A stretch of 64,000 bases of DNA from CF-46 sp963760735 (lineage in GTDB: Bacteria; Chloroflexota; Limnocylindria; Limnocylindrales; CSP1-4): the NCBI GenBank assembly GCA_963760735.1, contig CAVXEB010000004.1:62001-126000 (forward strand), written 5' to 3'. The position numbers and the translations under genes were made by a program. The notes under the pieces are model-generated. The model worked only from the letters and a program-made list of their open reading frames with translations. It had not been told where the DNA came from and ran no database searches. Below, in pieces: positions 9,042-16,627 of the stretch (position 1 is its first letter; the number at the start of each line of letters is the position of its first letter).

Positions 9042-9073
9042 AGCGTGGTAGCGTGCTAGCATGGTAGCGTGGT
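9042..9073. promoter_or_regulatory. four tandem 8-bp repeats, candidate operator of the his regulator
   Basis: Four abutting copies of AGCRTGST fill 32 bp without a gap: AGCGTGGT, AGCGTGCT, AGCATGGT, AGCGTGGT. The junction of copies 2 and 3 creates the palindrome GCTAGC with a CTAG centre, the core bound by E. coli TrpR. The array sits between the divergent starts of the yerC-his operon (9013) and hisA (9069), and the last copy overlaps the hisA start codon. Occupancy would therefore block both directions. The repeats are seen directly; their use as an operator is inferred. Confidence 0.7.
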
Positions 9074-9877
9074 GACATCCGAGGCGTCAACCTTCACGCT
9101 CCTGCCCGCGATCGACCTGCGTGGCGGGCGGGTCGTGCGACTCGAGCAGGGATCGTTCGACCGCGAGCGGGTCTACGCCGAGGATCCGGCCGTTGTTGCA
9201 TCCGGCTTCCGCGCGGCCGGCGCCGCCTGGGTGCACGTCGTCGACCTCGACGGGGCCCGGACCGGCACGCGATCGCACGATGATGCGACCAGGGCGATCG
9301 CAGACGCAGCCATGGCACCGACGGATCGCCCCGCGATGCGGGTCCAGGTGGCCGGTGGACTGCGCGACCGCGGCGTGGTCGCGGCGGCGCTGGACACCGG
9401 CGCAGCGCGTGTCGTCCTCGGGACGGCGGCGCTGCGGGAGCCGGCGCTCGTCCGCGACCTGGTCGACCGTCATGGCGCCGAGCGGGTGGCCGTCGCACTC
9501 GACGTCCGCGACGGCCGTGCCGTCGGCGATGGCTGGGTGCCCGGCGCGGCATCCGTGCCGGTCGACGACGCGACCAGGACGCTGCTCGATGCCGGCGTCA
9601 CCACGTTCATCGTGACCGCGATCGTGCGCGACGGCCTGCTCGGCGGTCCGGACCTCGCACTGCTGGAACGCCTCGTTCGGATCTCCCGCGCCGAGGTCGT
9701 CGCATCCGGAGGCATCGCCTCGATCGACGACGTCATCGCCACGCGCGACCTCGGCTGCCGAGGTGCGATCGTGGGTCGGGCACTCTACGACGGGCGGATC
9801 GACCTGACGGCCGCGCTGGCCGCCGTCGGGACCGTCAGGCGACTGGTCGACCGGCCGGCCCTTCCAGCTCCCGGTGA
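9069..9877 (+). CDS. hisA: phosphoribosylformimino-5-aminoimidazole carboxamide ribotide isomerase; no in-frame stop at the expected end
   Basis: Isomerises ProFAR to PRFAR (step 4). PAIDLRGGRVVRL carries the first catalytic Asp, VALDVRDGRAV is the central strand, and GGIASIDDV and GAIVGRALYDGRID close the barrel. HisA homology ends near 9830. The frame has no stop there: it stays open to 12566, antisense through the whole neighbouring EF-G gene, which cannot be HisA. In the +2 frame a TGA at 9875 would end the protein with a short tail, so a one-base indel near 9800-9830 is the simplest explanation. The end given assumes that. The GTG start lies in the repeat array and no Shine-Dalgarno sequence is visible, so the mRNA may be leaderless. 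Confidence 0.85.
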
Positions 9878-9926
9878 CGTGCGTGCTCGAGTCGAGGGGC
9901 GGCGGGATCAACCGGACGGATGCCTC

Positions 9927-12020
9927 TCAGTGGGAGCCGTGGGCGCCGGCCGTTTCGGTCTCCTTGCGGTGGCTCTCGATGACCTTCTCGGCGAGGTGCT
10001 GCGGCACCTCCTCGTAGTGGTCGAGGGACGAGGTGAACGTGCCCCGGCCGCGGGTCATCGAGCGCAGCTCCGTCGCGTACGAGAACAGCTCGGCCTGCGG
10101 GACGTGGGCCTGGACGACCTGCACGCCGTCCGAGCTGTCCATGCCGAGGACGCGTCCGCGCCGCGTGTTCAGGTCGCGGTTGACGTCGCCCATGTACTCC
10201 TCGGGAACGCGGACCTCGACCGACATGATGGGCTCGAGGAGCGCGGGCCTGCACTCCTGGACGCCTTTCTTCAGCGCCATCGACGCGGCGATCTTGAACG
10301 ACAGCTCGTTCGAGTCGACCGTGTGGAACGAGCCGTCGTAGAGCGTCGCCTTGAAGTCGGACAGCGGGTAGCCGGCGATCACGCCCTCGGCCGCGGTCTC
10401 GCGGATGCCCTTCTCGATCCCGGGGAAGAAGCCCTTCGGAACGGATCCGCCGACCACGTGCTCGGCGAACTCCACGCCTCCGCCCGGGTTCGGCTCGATC
10501 TCGAGCCAGACGTGGCCGAACATCCCGTGGCCGCCCGTCTGCTTCTTGTACTTGCCCTCGACCTTCGTCGTGCCCCGGATCGTCTCGCGGTAGGGGACCT
10601 TCGGCTGGCGCGTGAGGATCGCGGCCCCGAACTTCCGCTTGAGCCGCTCGCCGATCACCGCGATGTGGGCGTCGCCCATCGCGACGAGGAGCTGCTCACC
10701 GGTCGTCGATCGCTCGACGCGGGCGGTCGGCTCCTCCTCGAGCATCCGCTGGAGGGCGGCGCCCATCTTGTCGAGGTCGGCCTTCGTCTGGGGCTCGATC
10801 GCCACCGACAGCGACGGCTCGGGGAACGCGATCGGCGGCAGGATGACGGCCTTGTCACGGACGGAGAGGGTGTCGCCCGTCTCGGTCGAGACGAGCTTCG
10901 CCACGGCGCCGATCTCGCCGGCCTGGAGCTCCCCGATCGGCTCCTGGTCCTTGCCGTGGAGGAGCAGCAGCTGGCCGATCCGCTCGTCCTCCTCACGGCT
11001 GGCGTTCCAGACATGCGCCTGGCTGTGGAGCGTGCCGCTGAGGATCCGGAGATACGTGAGCCGGCCGACGAACGGGTCGGCGGCGGTCTTGAACGCCCGG
11101 GCGACGAGGGGGCCGTCGGGGTCCGGGGTGATCGTGACCGCGTTGCCCTTCGCGTCCTTCGCCTCGAGCGCCGGCTCCTCGGCGGCCGTCGGCATGTACC
11201 GGATGAACGCGTCGAGGAGAGCGTTCATCCCGATGCCCTTCGTCGCGCTGCCGACGAGGACCGGAGCGAGGATCGAGTCGCGGACCCCGCGGTGGAGGCA
11301 GGAGTCGAGCTCGGCGTCGCTCACCTCCTCGCCGTCGAGGTACTTCGCCATCACGTCGTCGTCGGCCTCGGCCGCAGCCTCGAGCAGCTGGTCGCGGCGA
11401 GTCGCGATCTCGCCCGCGAGATCCTCGGGCACCGGGACCTCGACCTCCTTGCCGCCCTGGAGCTCGTACGCCTTCCGGTGGACCAGGTCGACGTAGCCGG
11501 TGAAGTGCTCGCCCTTGCCGATCGCGATGTGGAGCGGGGCGATCTTGTTGCCGAAGCGGGCGCGGAGGGTATCGAGCGCCGCGAGCGGATCGGCGTTCTC
11601 CTTGTCGCAGCGGTTCAGGAAGAAGCAGGCCGCGCGGCCGGTGGACCGTCCCAGTGCGACCCCGTTCTCCAGGCCCGCCTCCACCCCGCCGGTGGCGTCC
11701 ATGACGAACAGCGCGCCGTCGGCTGCCGCGAACCCCGAGATGACCTCGGCGACGAAGTCCGGGTAGCCCGGCGTGTCGACCAGCGTGATCCTCGTCGCGT
11801 CGTGCTCGAAGGTCGCGACGGCGAGGCTCAGCGACTCCTTGCGCTTCTGCTCCTCGGGCTCGAAATCGAGGTGGGCCGTGCCGTCGTCGACCCGCCCGAG
11901 ACGCTGGACGGCGCCGGCTCGAAAGAGGAGCTGCTCGGCGAGCGTCGTCTTGCCGCCACCGGCGTGGCCGGCCAGGACGACGCTCCGAAGGTGGGCGGGA
12001 TCGACGCTCTTCATCGTCAT
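9927..12020 (-). CDS. elongation factor G-like GTPase
   Basis: A translational GTPase of the EF-G family, about 697 aa from the ATG at 12020. The G domain has a P-loop GHAGGGKTTL, switch-II DTPGYPDF and FLNRCDKEN in the G4 position, where canonical EF-G has NKxD. Domains II-V follow, including the domain IV-type stretch YKKQTGGHGMFGHVWLEIEP and EPIMSVEVRVPEEYMGDVNRDLN. The relaxed G4 motif and the VVLAGHAGGGKTT start fit the secondary EF-G-like group found in many bacteria rather than the main fusA, which usually lies with rpsL/rpsG. An in-frame upstream extension to 12122 lacks family features. It converges on hisA. Confidence 0.85.
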   Translation of the reverse strand: MTMKSVDPAHLRSVVLAGHAGGGKTTLAEQLLFRAGAVQRLGRVDDGTAHLDFEPEEQKRKESLSLAVATFEHDATRITLVDTPGYPDFVAEVISGFAAADGALFVMDATGGVEAGLENGVALGRSTGRAACFFLNRCDKENADPLAALDTLRARFGNKIAPLHIAIGKGEHFTGYVDLVHRKAYELQGGKEVEVPVPEDLAGEIATRRDQLLEAAAEADDDVMAKYLDGEEVSDAELDSCLHRGVRDSILAPVLVGSATKGIGMNALLDAFIRYMPTAAEEPALEAKDAKGNAVTITPDPDGPLVARAFKTAADPFVGRLTYLRILSGTLHSQAHVWNASREEDERIGQLLLLHGKDQEPIGELQAGEIGAVAKLVSTETGDTLSVRDKAVILPPIAFPEPSLSVAIEPQTKADLDKMGAALQRMLEEEPTARVERSTTGEQLLVAMGDAHIAVIGERLKRKFGAAILTRQPKVPYRETIRGTTKVEGKYKKQTGGHGMFGHVWLEIEPNPGGGVEFAEHVVGGSVPKGFFPGIEKGIRETAAEGVIAGYPLSDFKATLYDGSFHTVDSNELSFKIAASMALKKGVQECRPALLEPIMSVEVRVPEEYMGDVNRDLNTRRGRVLGMDSSDGVQVVQAHVPQAELFSYATELRSMTRGRGTFTSSLDHYEEVPQHLAEKVIESHRKETETAGAHGSH

Positions 12021-12148
12021 CGGCGGAGTGGACCTCACGGCTTCGTGAACGACGGGCGATGGGGCTCGGAAGCGGGCCGCGATACGTGCGGCACGGGGCC
12101 CTTCCGGGGAGGGTCGGGCCATTCTAGTCGGCTATACTCCGGCCCGCG

Positions 12149-12904
12149 ATGTCCGGACACTCCAAATGGTCCACGATCAAGCGCCAGAAGGGCGCCAACG
12201 ACGCGAAGCGGGGCGCGCTCTTCACGAAGGTCGCTCGCGAGATCAGCGTCGCAGCGCGCCAGGGCGGCGGCGATCCGGACGCGAACTACCGCCTCCGCCT
12301 CGCGATGGAGAAGGCCCGCGCGGTCAACATGCCGGCCGACAACATCAAGCGGACGATCGACAAGGCGACGGGCGGCGGCGACGGCGAGCAGTTCGAGGAG
12401 ATCGTCTACGAGGGCTACGGCCCCGGCGGCGTCGCGGTCCTCGTCGAAGCCGCCACGGACAACCGCAACCGGACTGCCGCCGAGGTCCGCTCGATCTTCA
12501 CGAAGACCGGCGGCCAGCTCGCGGGCTCCGGCGCCGTCGCCTGGCAGTTCGAGCCGCGCGGCCTGATCACGATCCAGCGTGACGGCGGGGTCGATGCCGA
12601 CGAGGTCGCGCTGACCGCGATCGACGCGGGGGCCGAGGACGTCGACACCGACGCCGACGAGTCCATCGAGATCTACACCGAGCCGGGCTCGCTCGAGAGC
12701 GTTCGGAAGGCCCTCGAGGGTGCCGGCGTCCCGGTCGAATCGGCCGAGAGCACGATGATCGCCAAGCAGACCGTCGAGCTGGACTCGGCCAAGGCCCGCC
12801 AGGCGCTTCGTCTCGTCGAGCTTCTCGAGGACCTCGAGGACGTCCAGCGCGTGACCGCCAACTTCGACATCCCGGAGGATGTCTTCGCCGAGGTCGCCGG
12901 GTGA
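12149..12904 (+). CDS. YebC/PmpR family protein (TACO1-like)
   Basis: A 251-aa member of the YebC/TACO1 family, beginning with the signature SGHSKWSTIKRQKGAND and containing RAVNMPADNIKR and YEGYGPGGVAVLVEAATDNRNRT. Members have been described as DNA-binding regulators and, more recently, as ribosome-associated factors that ease translation of difficult motifs. The sequence does not decide between these roles. It is followed 40 bp later by ruvC, the very common yebC-ruvC pairing. It is divergent from the EF-G-like gene over a 128-bp gap. Confidence 0.94.
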   Translation: MSGHSKWSTIKRQKGANDAKRGALFTKVAREISVAARQGGGDPDANYRLRLAMEKARAVNMPADNIKRTIDKATGGGDGEQFEEIVYEGYGPGGVAVLVEAATDNRNRTAAEVRSIFTKTGGQLAGSGAVAWQFEPRGLITIQRDGGVDADEVALTAIDAGAEDVDTDADESIEIYTEPGSLESVRKALEGAGVPVESAESTMIAKQTVELDSAKARQALRLVELLEDLEDVQRVTANFDIPEDVFAEVAG

Positions 12905-12944
12905 CCTCGGCCGCCCCGTCGACGGTGCATGGGGCGGCGCTGGG

Positions 12945-13559
12945 ATGATCGTCCTCGGCATCGATCCGGGGACCGCCGCGCTCGGCTGGGGCGTCGTCGA
13001 CCTGACCGCCGGGCGACTCCGCGCGGTCGACCACGGCTGCGTCGTCACGTCGGCGGACGAGCCGCTCGGGGAGCGGCTGCTCACGATCCACACCGCGTTG
13101 CGCGAGCTCATCGAGATGCACGAGCCGGCCGTCGTGGCGGTCGAGAGGATCTACTTCTCCCGGAACGCCCAGACGGCGATGGCGGTGGGGCATGCTCGGG
13201 GGGTCGTCCTCCTGGCCGCCGCCGAGGCGGCTCGACCGGTCCGCGAGGCCACGCCGAACGAGGTCAAGAGCGCCGTCGCGGGCTACGGTGCCGCCGACAA
13301 GGAGCAGGTCTCGCGGATGGTCCAGCTGGTCCTCGGGATGCCCGCCCGGCCGACACCCGACGACGCGGCCGACGCGCTCGCGATCGCGATCTGCATCGCC
13401 AACGGCGTCGGCCAGGTCGGCCGTTCGTCGAAGCCGGCCGGGGCGGCCGTGCTCGACCGCGGCGCGTCCGCGCCGATCGCGCGCGGTGCCTCGCCGTACG
13501 AGCAGGCGGTGCGCGAGGCGCTCGCCCGGGAGAAGCGCGAGGCCCGTGGCGTTCGCTGA
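12945..13559 (+). CDS. ruvC: crossover junction endodeoxyribonuclease RuvC
   Basis: Holliday-junction resolvase that cuts the four-way junction handled by RuvAB. The RNase H-like active site is intact: GIDPG at the N-terminus (first Asp), VAVERIYF (Glu) and the terminal DDAADALAIAI (Asp pair). The N-terminus MIVLGIDPGTAALGWGVVD sets the ATG at 12945. It is 204 aa, with a variable tail after the catalytic core. It lies downstream of yebC and 167 bp before ruvA. Confidence 0.95.
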   Translation: MIVLGIDPGTAALGWGVVDLTAGRLRAVDHGCVVTSADEPLGERLLTIHTALRELIEMHEPAVVAVERIYFSRNAQTAMAVGHARGVVLLAAAEAARPVREATPNEVKSAVAGYGAADKEQVSRMVQLVLGMPARPTPDDAADALAIAICIANGVGQVGRSSKPAGAAVLDRGASAPIARGASPYEQAVREALAREKREARGVR

Positions 13560-13561
13560 TG

Positions 13562-13696
13562 GGGCGAGCCTCACGTTGGTTCAAACGACAGCCGTGACGG
13601 CCGTATCCACGCGATCGGGGCAGCGACCGATGGCCATCAGTCGTCGACGGCTGACCAGGCGCCCGAGGCCGAGCCGATGGGCTGTCAGGCTCGCCC
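13562..13696 (+). other. intergenic inverted-repeat element between ruvC and ruvA
   Basis: The ruvC-ruvA gap is bounded by a perfect 10-bp inverted repeat, GGGCGAGCCT at 13562-13571 and AGGCTCGCCC at 13687-13696. Nested inside is CAGCCGT (13589-13595) with ACGGCTG (13647-13653). Inside that is a hairpin, ATCGG (13614-13618) with CCGAT (13627-13631). The three properly nested helices suggest a folded RNA in the operon transcript, perhaps a processing or attenuation element. No coding potential consistent with the neighbours was seen. Role unknown. Confidence 0.45.
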
Positions 13697-13726
13697 AAGG
13701 TCATCGTCAGTGTCGGATGAGCTGAA

Positions 13727-14323
13727 GTGATCGCTTCCGTCGAGGGGCGCGTCGGGGCGGTCGCGTTCGACTCGCTCGTGATCGAGGTCGGTGGGATCGG
13801 CTACCGGGTGTTCGCGTCGCCGGCGATCCTGTCGACCGCCCAGCCCGGCTCCACGATCAAGCTCCACACGTACCACCTCGTCCGCGAGGACCAGCAGTCG
13901 CTGTTCGGGTTCCGGTCGGCCGAGGACCTCGGGTTCTTCACGCTCCTGCTGACCGTCACCGGCGTCGGGCCGAAGGTCGCCCTGGCGATCGTCGGGTCAC
14001 GGCCGACGCCCGACCTCCAGCTCGCGATCATGGCCCAGGACCAGGCGGTCCTCGTGTCGATCCCGGGTGTCGGCAAGAAGCTCGCCGACCGGATCATCTT
14101 CGAGCTCAAGGAGAAGGTGGCCGCGGCCGGGGTCGCGGCGTCGGTGCCGGGTGCCGTCGGGGTGGGCGCCGCGGAGAGCGAGGTCGTCGCGGCGCTCCAG
14201 GCGCTGGGCTACTCGCTGGCCGAGGCCCGCGAGGCATCGCGGATCGCCCTGGCCGACCCGACGATCGGCGGCACCCTCGAGGATCGCGTCAAGGCCGCGC
14301 TGCGGAGCCTCCTCCGCGAGTAG
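13727..14323 (+). CDS. ruvA: Holliday junction branch migration protein RuvA
   Basis: DNA-binding subunit of the RuvAB branch-migration motor. The N-terminal OB fold begins IASVEGRVG and includes YHLVREDQQSLFGF. Two helix-hairpin-helix motifs follow (LLTVTGVGPKVALAI and LVSIPGVGKKLADRIIFELKEK). After an Ala/Gly linker comes the C-terminal domain III that contacts RuvB (ESEVVAALQALGYS onward). It is 198 aa, the normal size. GTG start with a weak ribosome-binding stretch. It is separated from ruvB by an opposing Rrf2 gene. Confidence 0.95.
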   Translation: MIASVEGRVGAVAFDSLVIEVGGIGYRVFASPAILSTAQPGSTIKLHTYHLVREDQQSLFGFRSAEDLGFFTLLLTVTGVGPKVALAIVGSRPTPDLQLAIMAQDQAVLVSIPGVGKKLADRIIFELKEKVAAAGVAASVPGAVGVGAAESEVVAALQALGYSLAEAREASRIALADPTIGGTLEDRVKAALRSLLRE

Positions 14324-14335
14324 TCGGGCGACCGG

Positions 14336-14845
14336 CTACGGCCGCAGGCCGGCCAGGGCGTCGGCGTGGATGCCGCGCGGATCGATCGAGGCCCGACCGG
14401 GCCTGGCGGCGAGAGCGGCGAGCGACTCCTGGTCGAGGATCTCGAGCATCGCGTCGCGGACGTCGAGCATCACGTCGCGGAGGGTGCACGTCGCCTCGTC
14501 CGGACAGGAGCACCGCTCGTAGTAGCGAAGGCTGACGCACGACAGCGGCGCGAGGGCCCCGTCGAGCAGCCGGATGACCCGGCCGACCGACACCGTCGAG
14601 GGATCGACCGCGAGGGCATAGCCGCCGTGCGCCCCAAGCGTCGTCCGGACGACGCCGCCGTGCTTGAGGGTCGACATGATCTGCTCGAGGAACTTCGGCG
14701 GGAGGTTGTTCCGCTGGGCGAGGGTCGCGAGGGCGACCGGGGAGGGGTGCGGGTGAGGATGGTCGTCGGCGCGCGTCGCGGCCTCGCTCCGGACGAGGTC
14801 GACCAGCGCCCGGATGCCGTACTCGGACCGGCGAGAGAGACGCAT
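14336..14845 (-). CDS. Rrf2 family transcriptional regulator
   Basis: A 169-aa winged-helix regulator. RLSRRSEYGIRALVDLV, LPPKFLEQIMSTLKHGGVVRTTLGAHGGYALA and SVGRVIRLLDG are the Rrf2 hallmarks. The cysteine cluster CVSLRYYERCSCPDEATC corresponds to the segment that ligates an iron-sulfur cluster in IscR, NsrR and RsrR, so redox or Fe-S sensing is likely. The His/Pro-rich insert DDHPHPHPSP near residues 27-36 is unusual. No isc, suf or cysteine genes lie next to it, so its targets are unknown. It points against the ruv genes, with its 3' end 12 bp from ruvA. Confidence 0.9.
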   Translation of the reverse strand: MRLSRRSEYGIRALVDLVRSEAATRADDHPHPHPSPVALATLAQRNNLPPKFLEQIMSTLKHGGVVRTTLGAHGGYALAVDPSTVSVGRVIRLLDGALAPLSCVSLRYYERCSCPDEATCTLRDVMLDVRDAMLEILDQESLAALAARPGRASIDPRGIHADALAGLRP

Positions 14846-14861
14846 CTGGTGCCATTCTGGA

Positions 14862-14880
14862 CCGAATTCCTACCCTTCGG
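14862..14880. promoter_or_regulatory. possible Rrf2 operator upstream of the regulator gene
   Basis: An inverted repeat, CCGAA at 14862-14866 and TTCGG at 14876-14880 with a 9-bp spacer, lies 17 bp before the Rrf2 start codon, in the promoter position for autoregulation. The arms are short and I cannot match them to a known Rrf2 consensus, so this is tentative. Confidence 0.3.
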
Positions 14881-15300
14881 GTGGGGATTTCGCACGGACG
14901 CGGCCCGGCGCCGTGGGGTGGCGTGCGCGCCCCCTGCGCATTGTGTCGAACCAGTGCGGTGCCGGCCGATGACGTGCGCACATGGAGCGCGAACGGTGGG
15001 AGGACAGACTGCCGATGCCGTCCGAGCGTCGACGGGCCGGCCGTTGTTCGACGCAACGCTCACGGGCTGCGCAACGTGGATCAGCCCGTGTTCCGACGGT
15101 CGTCTGGCGGCCCGCTGCGCGCGGCGTTCACGGTTCCCCGGCGACGAGCGGCGCATCGGGAGTTCCGATGGTCGTGCACGCGCCGGCGCGTCGGCCCGGC
15201 GGGAGTACTCGGTCGATGGTTGGCACGCCTCGTGTTCGGCGCCCGCTGGGAGTCGAACATCCGTGCGAAAGCGCGACCGACCGTGGTACGCTCCGGTCCG
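14881..15300. other. intergenic region upstream of ruvB, no gene recognised
   Basis: This roughly 420-bp gap separates the Rrf2 promoter from ruvB. One plus-strand frame stays open through it and fuses in frame with ruvB. Its translation is Arg/Cys-rich without any family resemblance, and RuvB homology begins only at 15301. A stretch near 15245 resembles a tRNA T-arm but lacks pairing partners. I see nothing else; the ruvB promoter presumably lies here. Confidence 0.5.
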
Positions 15301-16398
15301 ATGACCGACGACCTCTCGCGGATCCTCGCCCCGGACCTGGTCGACGACACGGATCGCGTCGTCGAGGGCGCGCTTCGGCCCCGGACGCTCGACGAGTACA
15401 TCGGCCAGCGCGAGGTCAAGGCGAACCTGTCGGTGCTGATCGCCGCGGCGAAGGGCAGGGGAGAGGCCGCCGACCACGTCCTCCTGTACGGTCCGCCGGG
15501 CCTCGGCAAGACGACCCTCGCCACGATCATCGCCCGCGAGCTCGGCGTGAACGTCCGGTACACCAGCGGCCCCGCGGTGGAACGTGCCGGAGACCTGGCG
15601 GCGATCCTCACCGCGCTCGACGAGCGCGACGTGCTGTTCATCGACGAGATCCACCGCCTGAACCGGGCGGTCGAGGAGATCCTCTACCCGGCGATGGAGG
15701 ACTTCGCCCTCGACGTGATGATCGGGAAGGGGCCGAGCGCGCGGAGCCTCCGGCTCAGCCTGAAGCCGTTCACGGTGGTCGGCGCCACGACCCGGGCGGG
15801 GAGGATCAGCTCACCGCTCCGCGACCGGTTCGGCGCGACCTACCGGCTCGACTTCTACGAGGAGGACGACCTCGCGGCAATCGTCGACCGGTCCGCCCGG
15901 ATCCTCGAGGTCCCGATCGACGACGGCGCCGAGCGCGCCATCGCGCGGCGCGGCCGGGGCACGCCGCGGATCGTCAACCGTCTCCTGAAGCGGACCCGCG
16001 ACCACGCCCAGGTCCACGGCGACGGCCGCGTCGACGAGGCGACCGCGACCGCGGCGATGCGCCAGATGGAGATCGACGACGAAGGCCTCGACTCCACGGA
16101 CCGCAAGCTGCTCGCCGCGATCGTCCAGAAGTTCGCGTCGGGGCCGGTGGGCGTCCAGGCGCTGGCCGCAGTGCTGGCAGAGGAGGTCGAGACGATCGAG
16201 GACGTCTACGAGCCGTTCCTGCTCCGGCTCGGGTTCCTCGATCGAACGCCGCAGGGCCGGATCGCGACGGAGGCGGCCCGGGCGCACCTGGCGAAGCTCG
16301 GCTACGAGATCCCGCCGCCACGCCGCGGTGACGCCGACATGCCGAGCCTGTGGGACGCCCCGGCGACCAGCTCCGACGAGGATCCGGCCGGCGAGTGA
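15301..16398 (+). CDS. ruvB: Holliday junction branch migration helicase RuvB
   Basis: AAA+ ATPase that drives branch migration as a hexameric ring with RuvA. Walker A is GPPGLGKTTL (about residues 63-72), Walker B is LFIDEIHRL (about 112-120), sensor 1 is TVVGATTRAG, the Arg finger region is SPLRDRFG, and sensor 2 is RGRGTPRIVNRLLKR. The C-terminal winged helix follows (FASGPVGVQALAAVLAEE). It is 365 aa. The ATG is set by the usual start just before the LRPRTLDEYIGQ motif. The stop overlaps the GTG of the next gene, giving a ruvB-DUF2905-tgt operon. Confidence 0.96.
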   Translation: MTDDLSRILAPDLVDDTDRVVEGALRPRTLDEYIGQREVKANLSVLIAAAKGRGEAADHVLLYGPPGLGKTTLATIIARELGVNVRYTSGPAVERAGDLAAILTALDERDVLFIDEIHRLNRAVEEILYPAMEDFALDVMIGKGPSARSLRLSLKPFTVVGATTRAGRISSPLRDRFGATYRLDFYEEDDLAAIVDRSARILEVPIDDGAERAIARRGRGTPRIVNRLLKRTRDHAQVHGDGRVDEATATAAMRQMEIDDEGLDSTDRKLLAAIVQKFASGPVGVQALAAVLAEEVETIEDVYEPFLLRLGFLDRTPQGRIATEAARAHLAKLGYEIPPPRRGDADMPSLWDAPATSSDEDPAGE

Positions 16399-16625
16399 CG
16401 GTGAACGGGTTCCAGGGTCTCGGCTGGGCGTTGGTCGTGCTCGGCGTCGTGATCGCGACCGTCGGTCTCGTGATCGCGCTCGGCCCGCGGATCCCGATCC
16501 TCGGTCACCTGCCGGGAGATATCGTGATCCAGCGGGACAACGTCACGATCTACATCCCGCTGGGAACGATGGTCGTCGTCTCGGTCATCGTCTCCGTCGT
16601 CCTCGCCGTCATCAACCGCCGCTGA
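16395..16625 (+). CDS. DUF2905 family small membrane protein
   Basis: A 76-aa protein with two membrane helices flanking the family signature GHLPGDIVIQRDNVTIYIPLG. The first helix is LGWALVVLGVVIATVGLVIA and the second is the hydrophobic stretch before the terminal INRR. DUF2905 proteins are widespread and often sit near ruv and queuosine genes; their function is unknown. The GTG start overlaps the ruvB stop (GTGA), and tgt begins 3 bp after its end, so all three are translated from one mRNA. Confidence 0.85.
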   Translation: MTVNGFQGLGWALVVLGVVIATVGLVIALGPRIPILGHLPGDIVIQRDNVTIYIPLGTMVVVSVIVSVVLAVINRR

Positions 16626-16627
16626 CG

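Noticed and set aside
9878..12566. A 1,165-aa HisA fusion protein
   Set aside because: Everything after 9830 is the antisense of a well-conserved EF-G gene and resembles no protein; the open frame is a by-product of high GC.
15235..15275. tRNA-like stretch on the minus strand (GTTCGACTCCCAG)
   Set aside because: The T-stem arms do not pair, no D-arm or anticodon arm can be built around it, and no CCA or acceptor partner is present.
14881..15300. N-terminal extension of RuvB by 140 codons
   Set aside because: RuvB homology and the normal start begin at 15301; the extension is Arg/Cys-rich with no family likeness.
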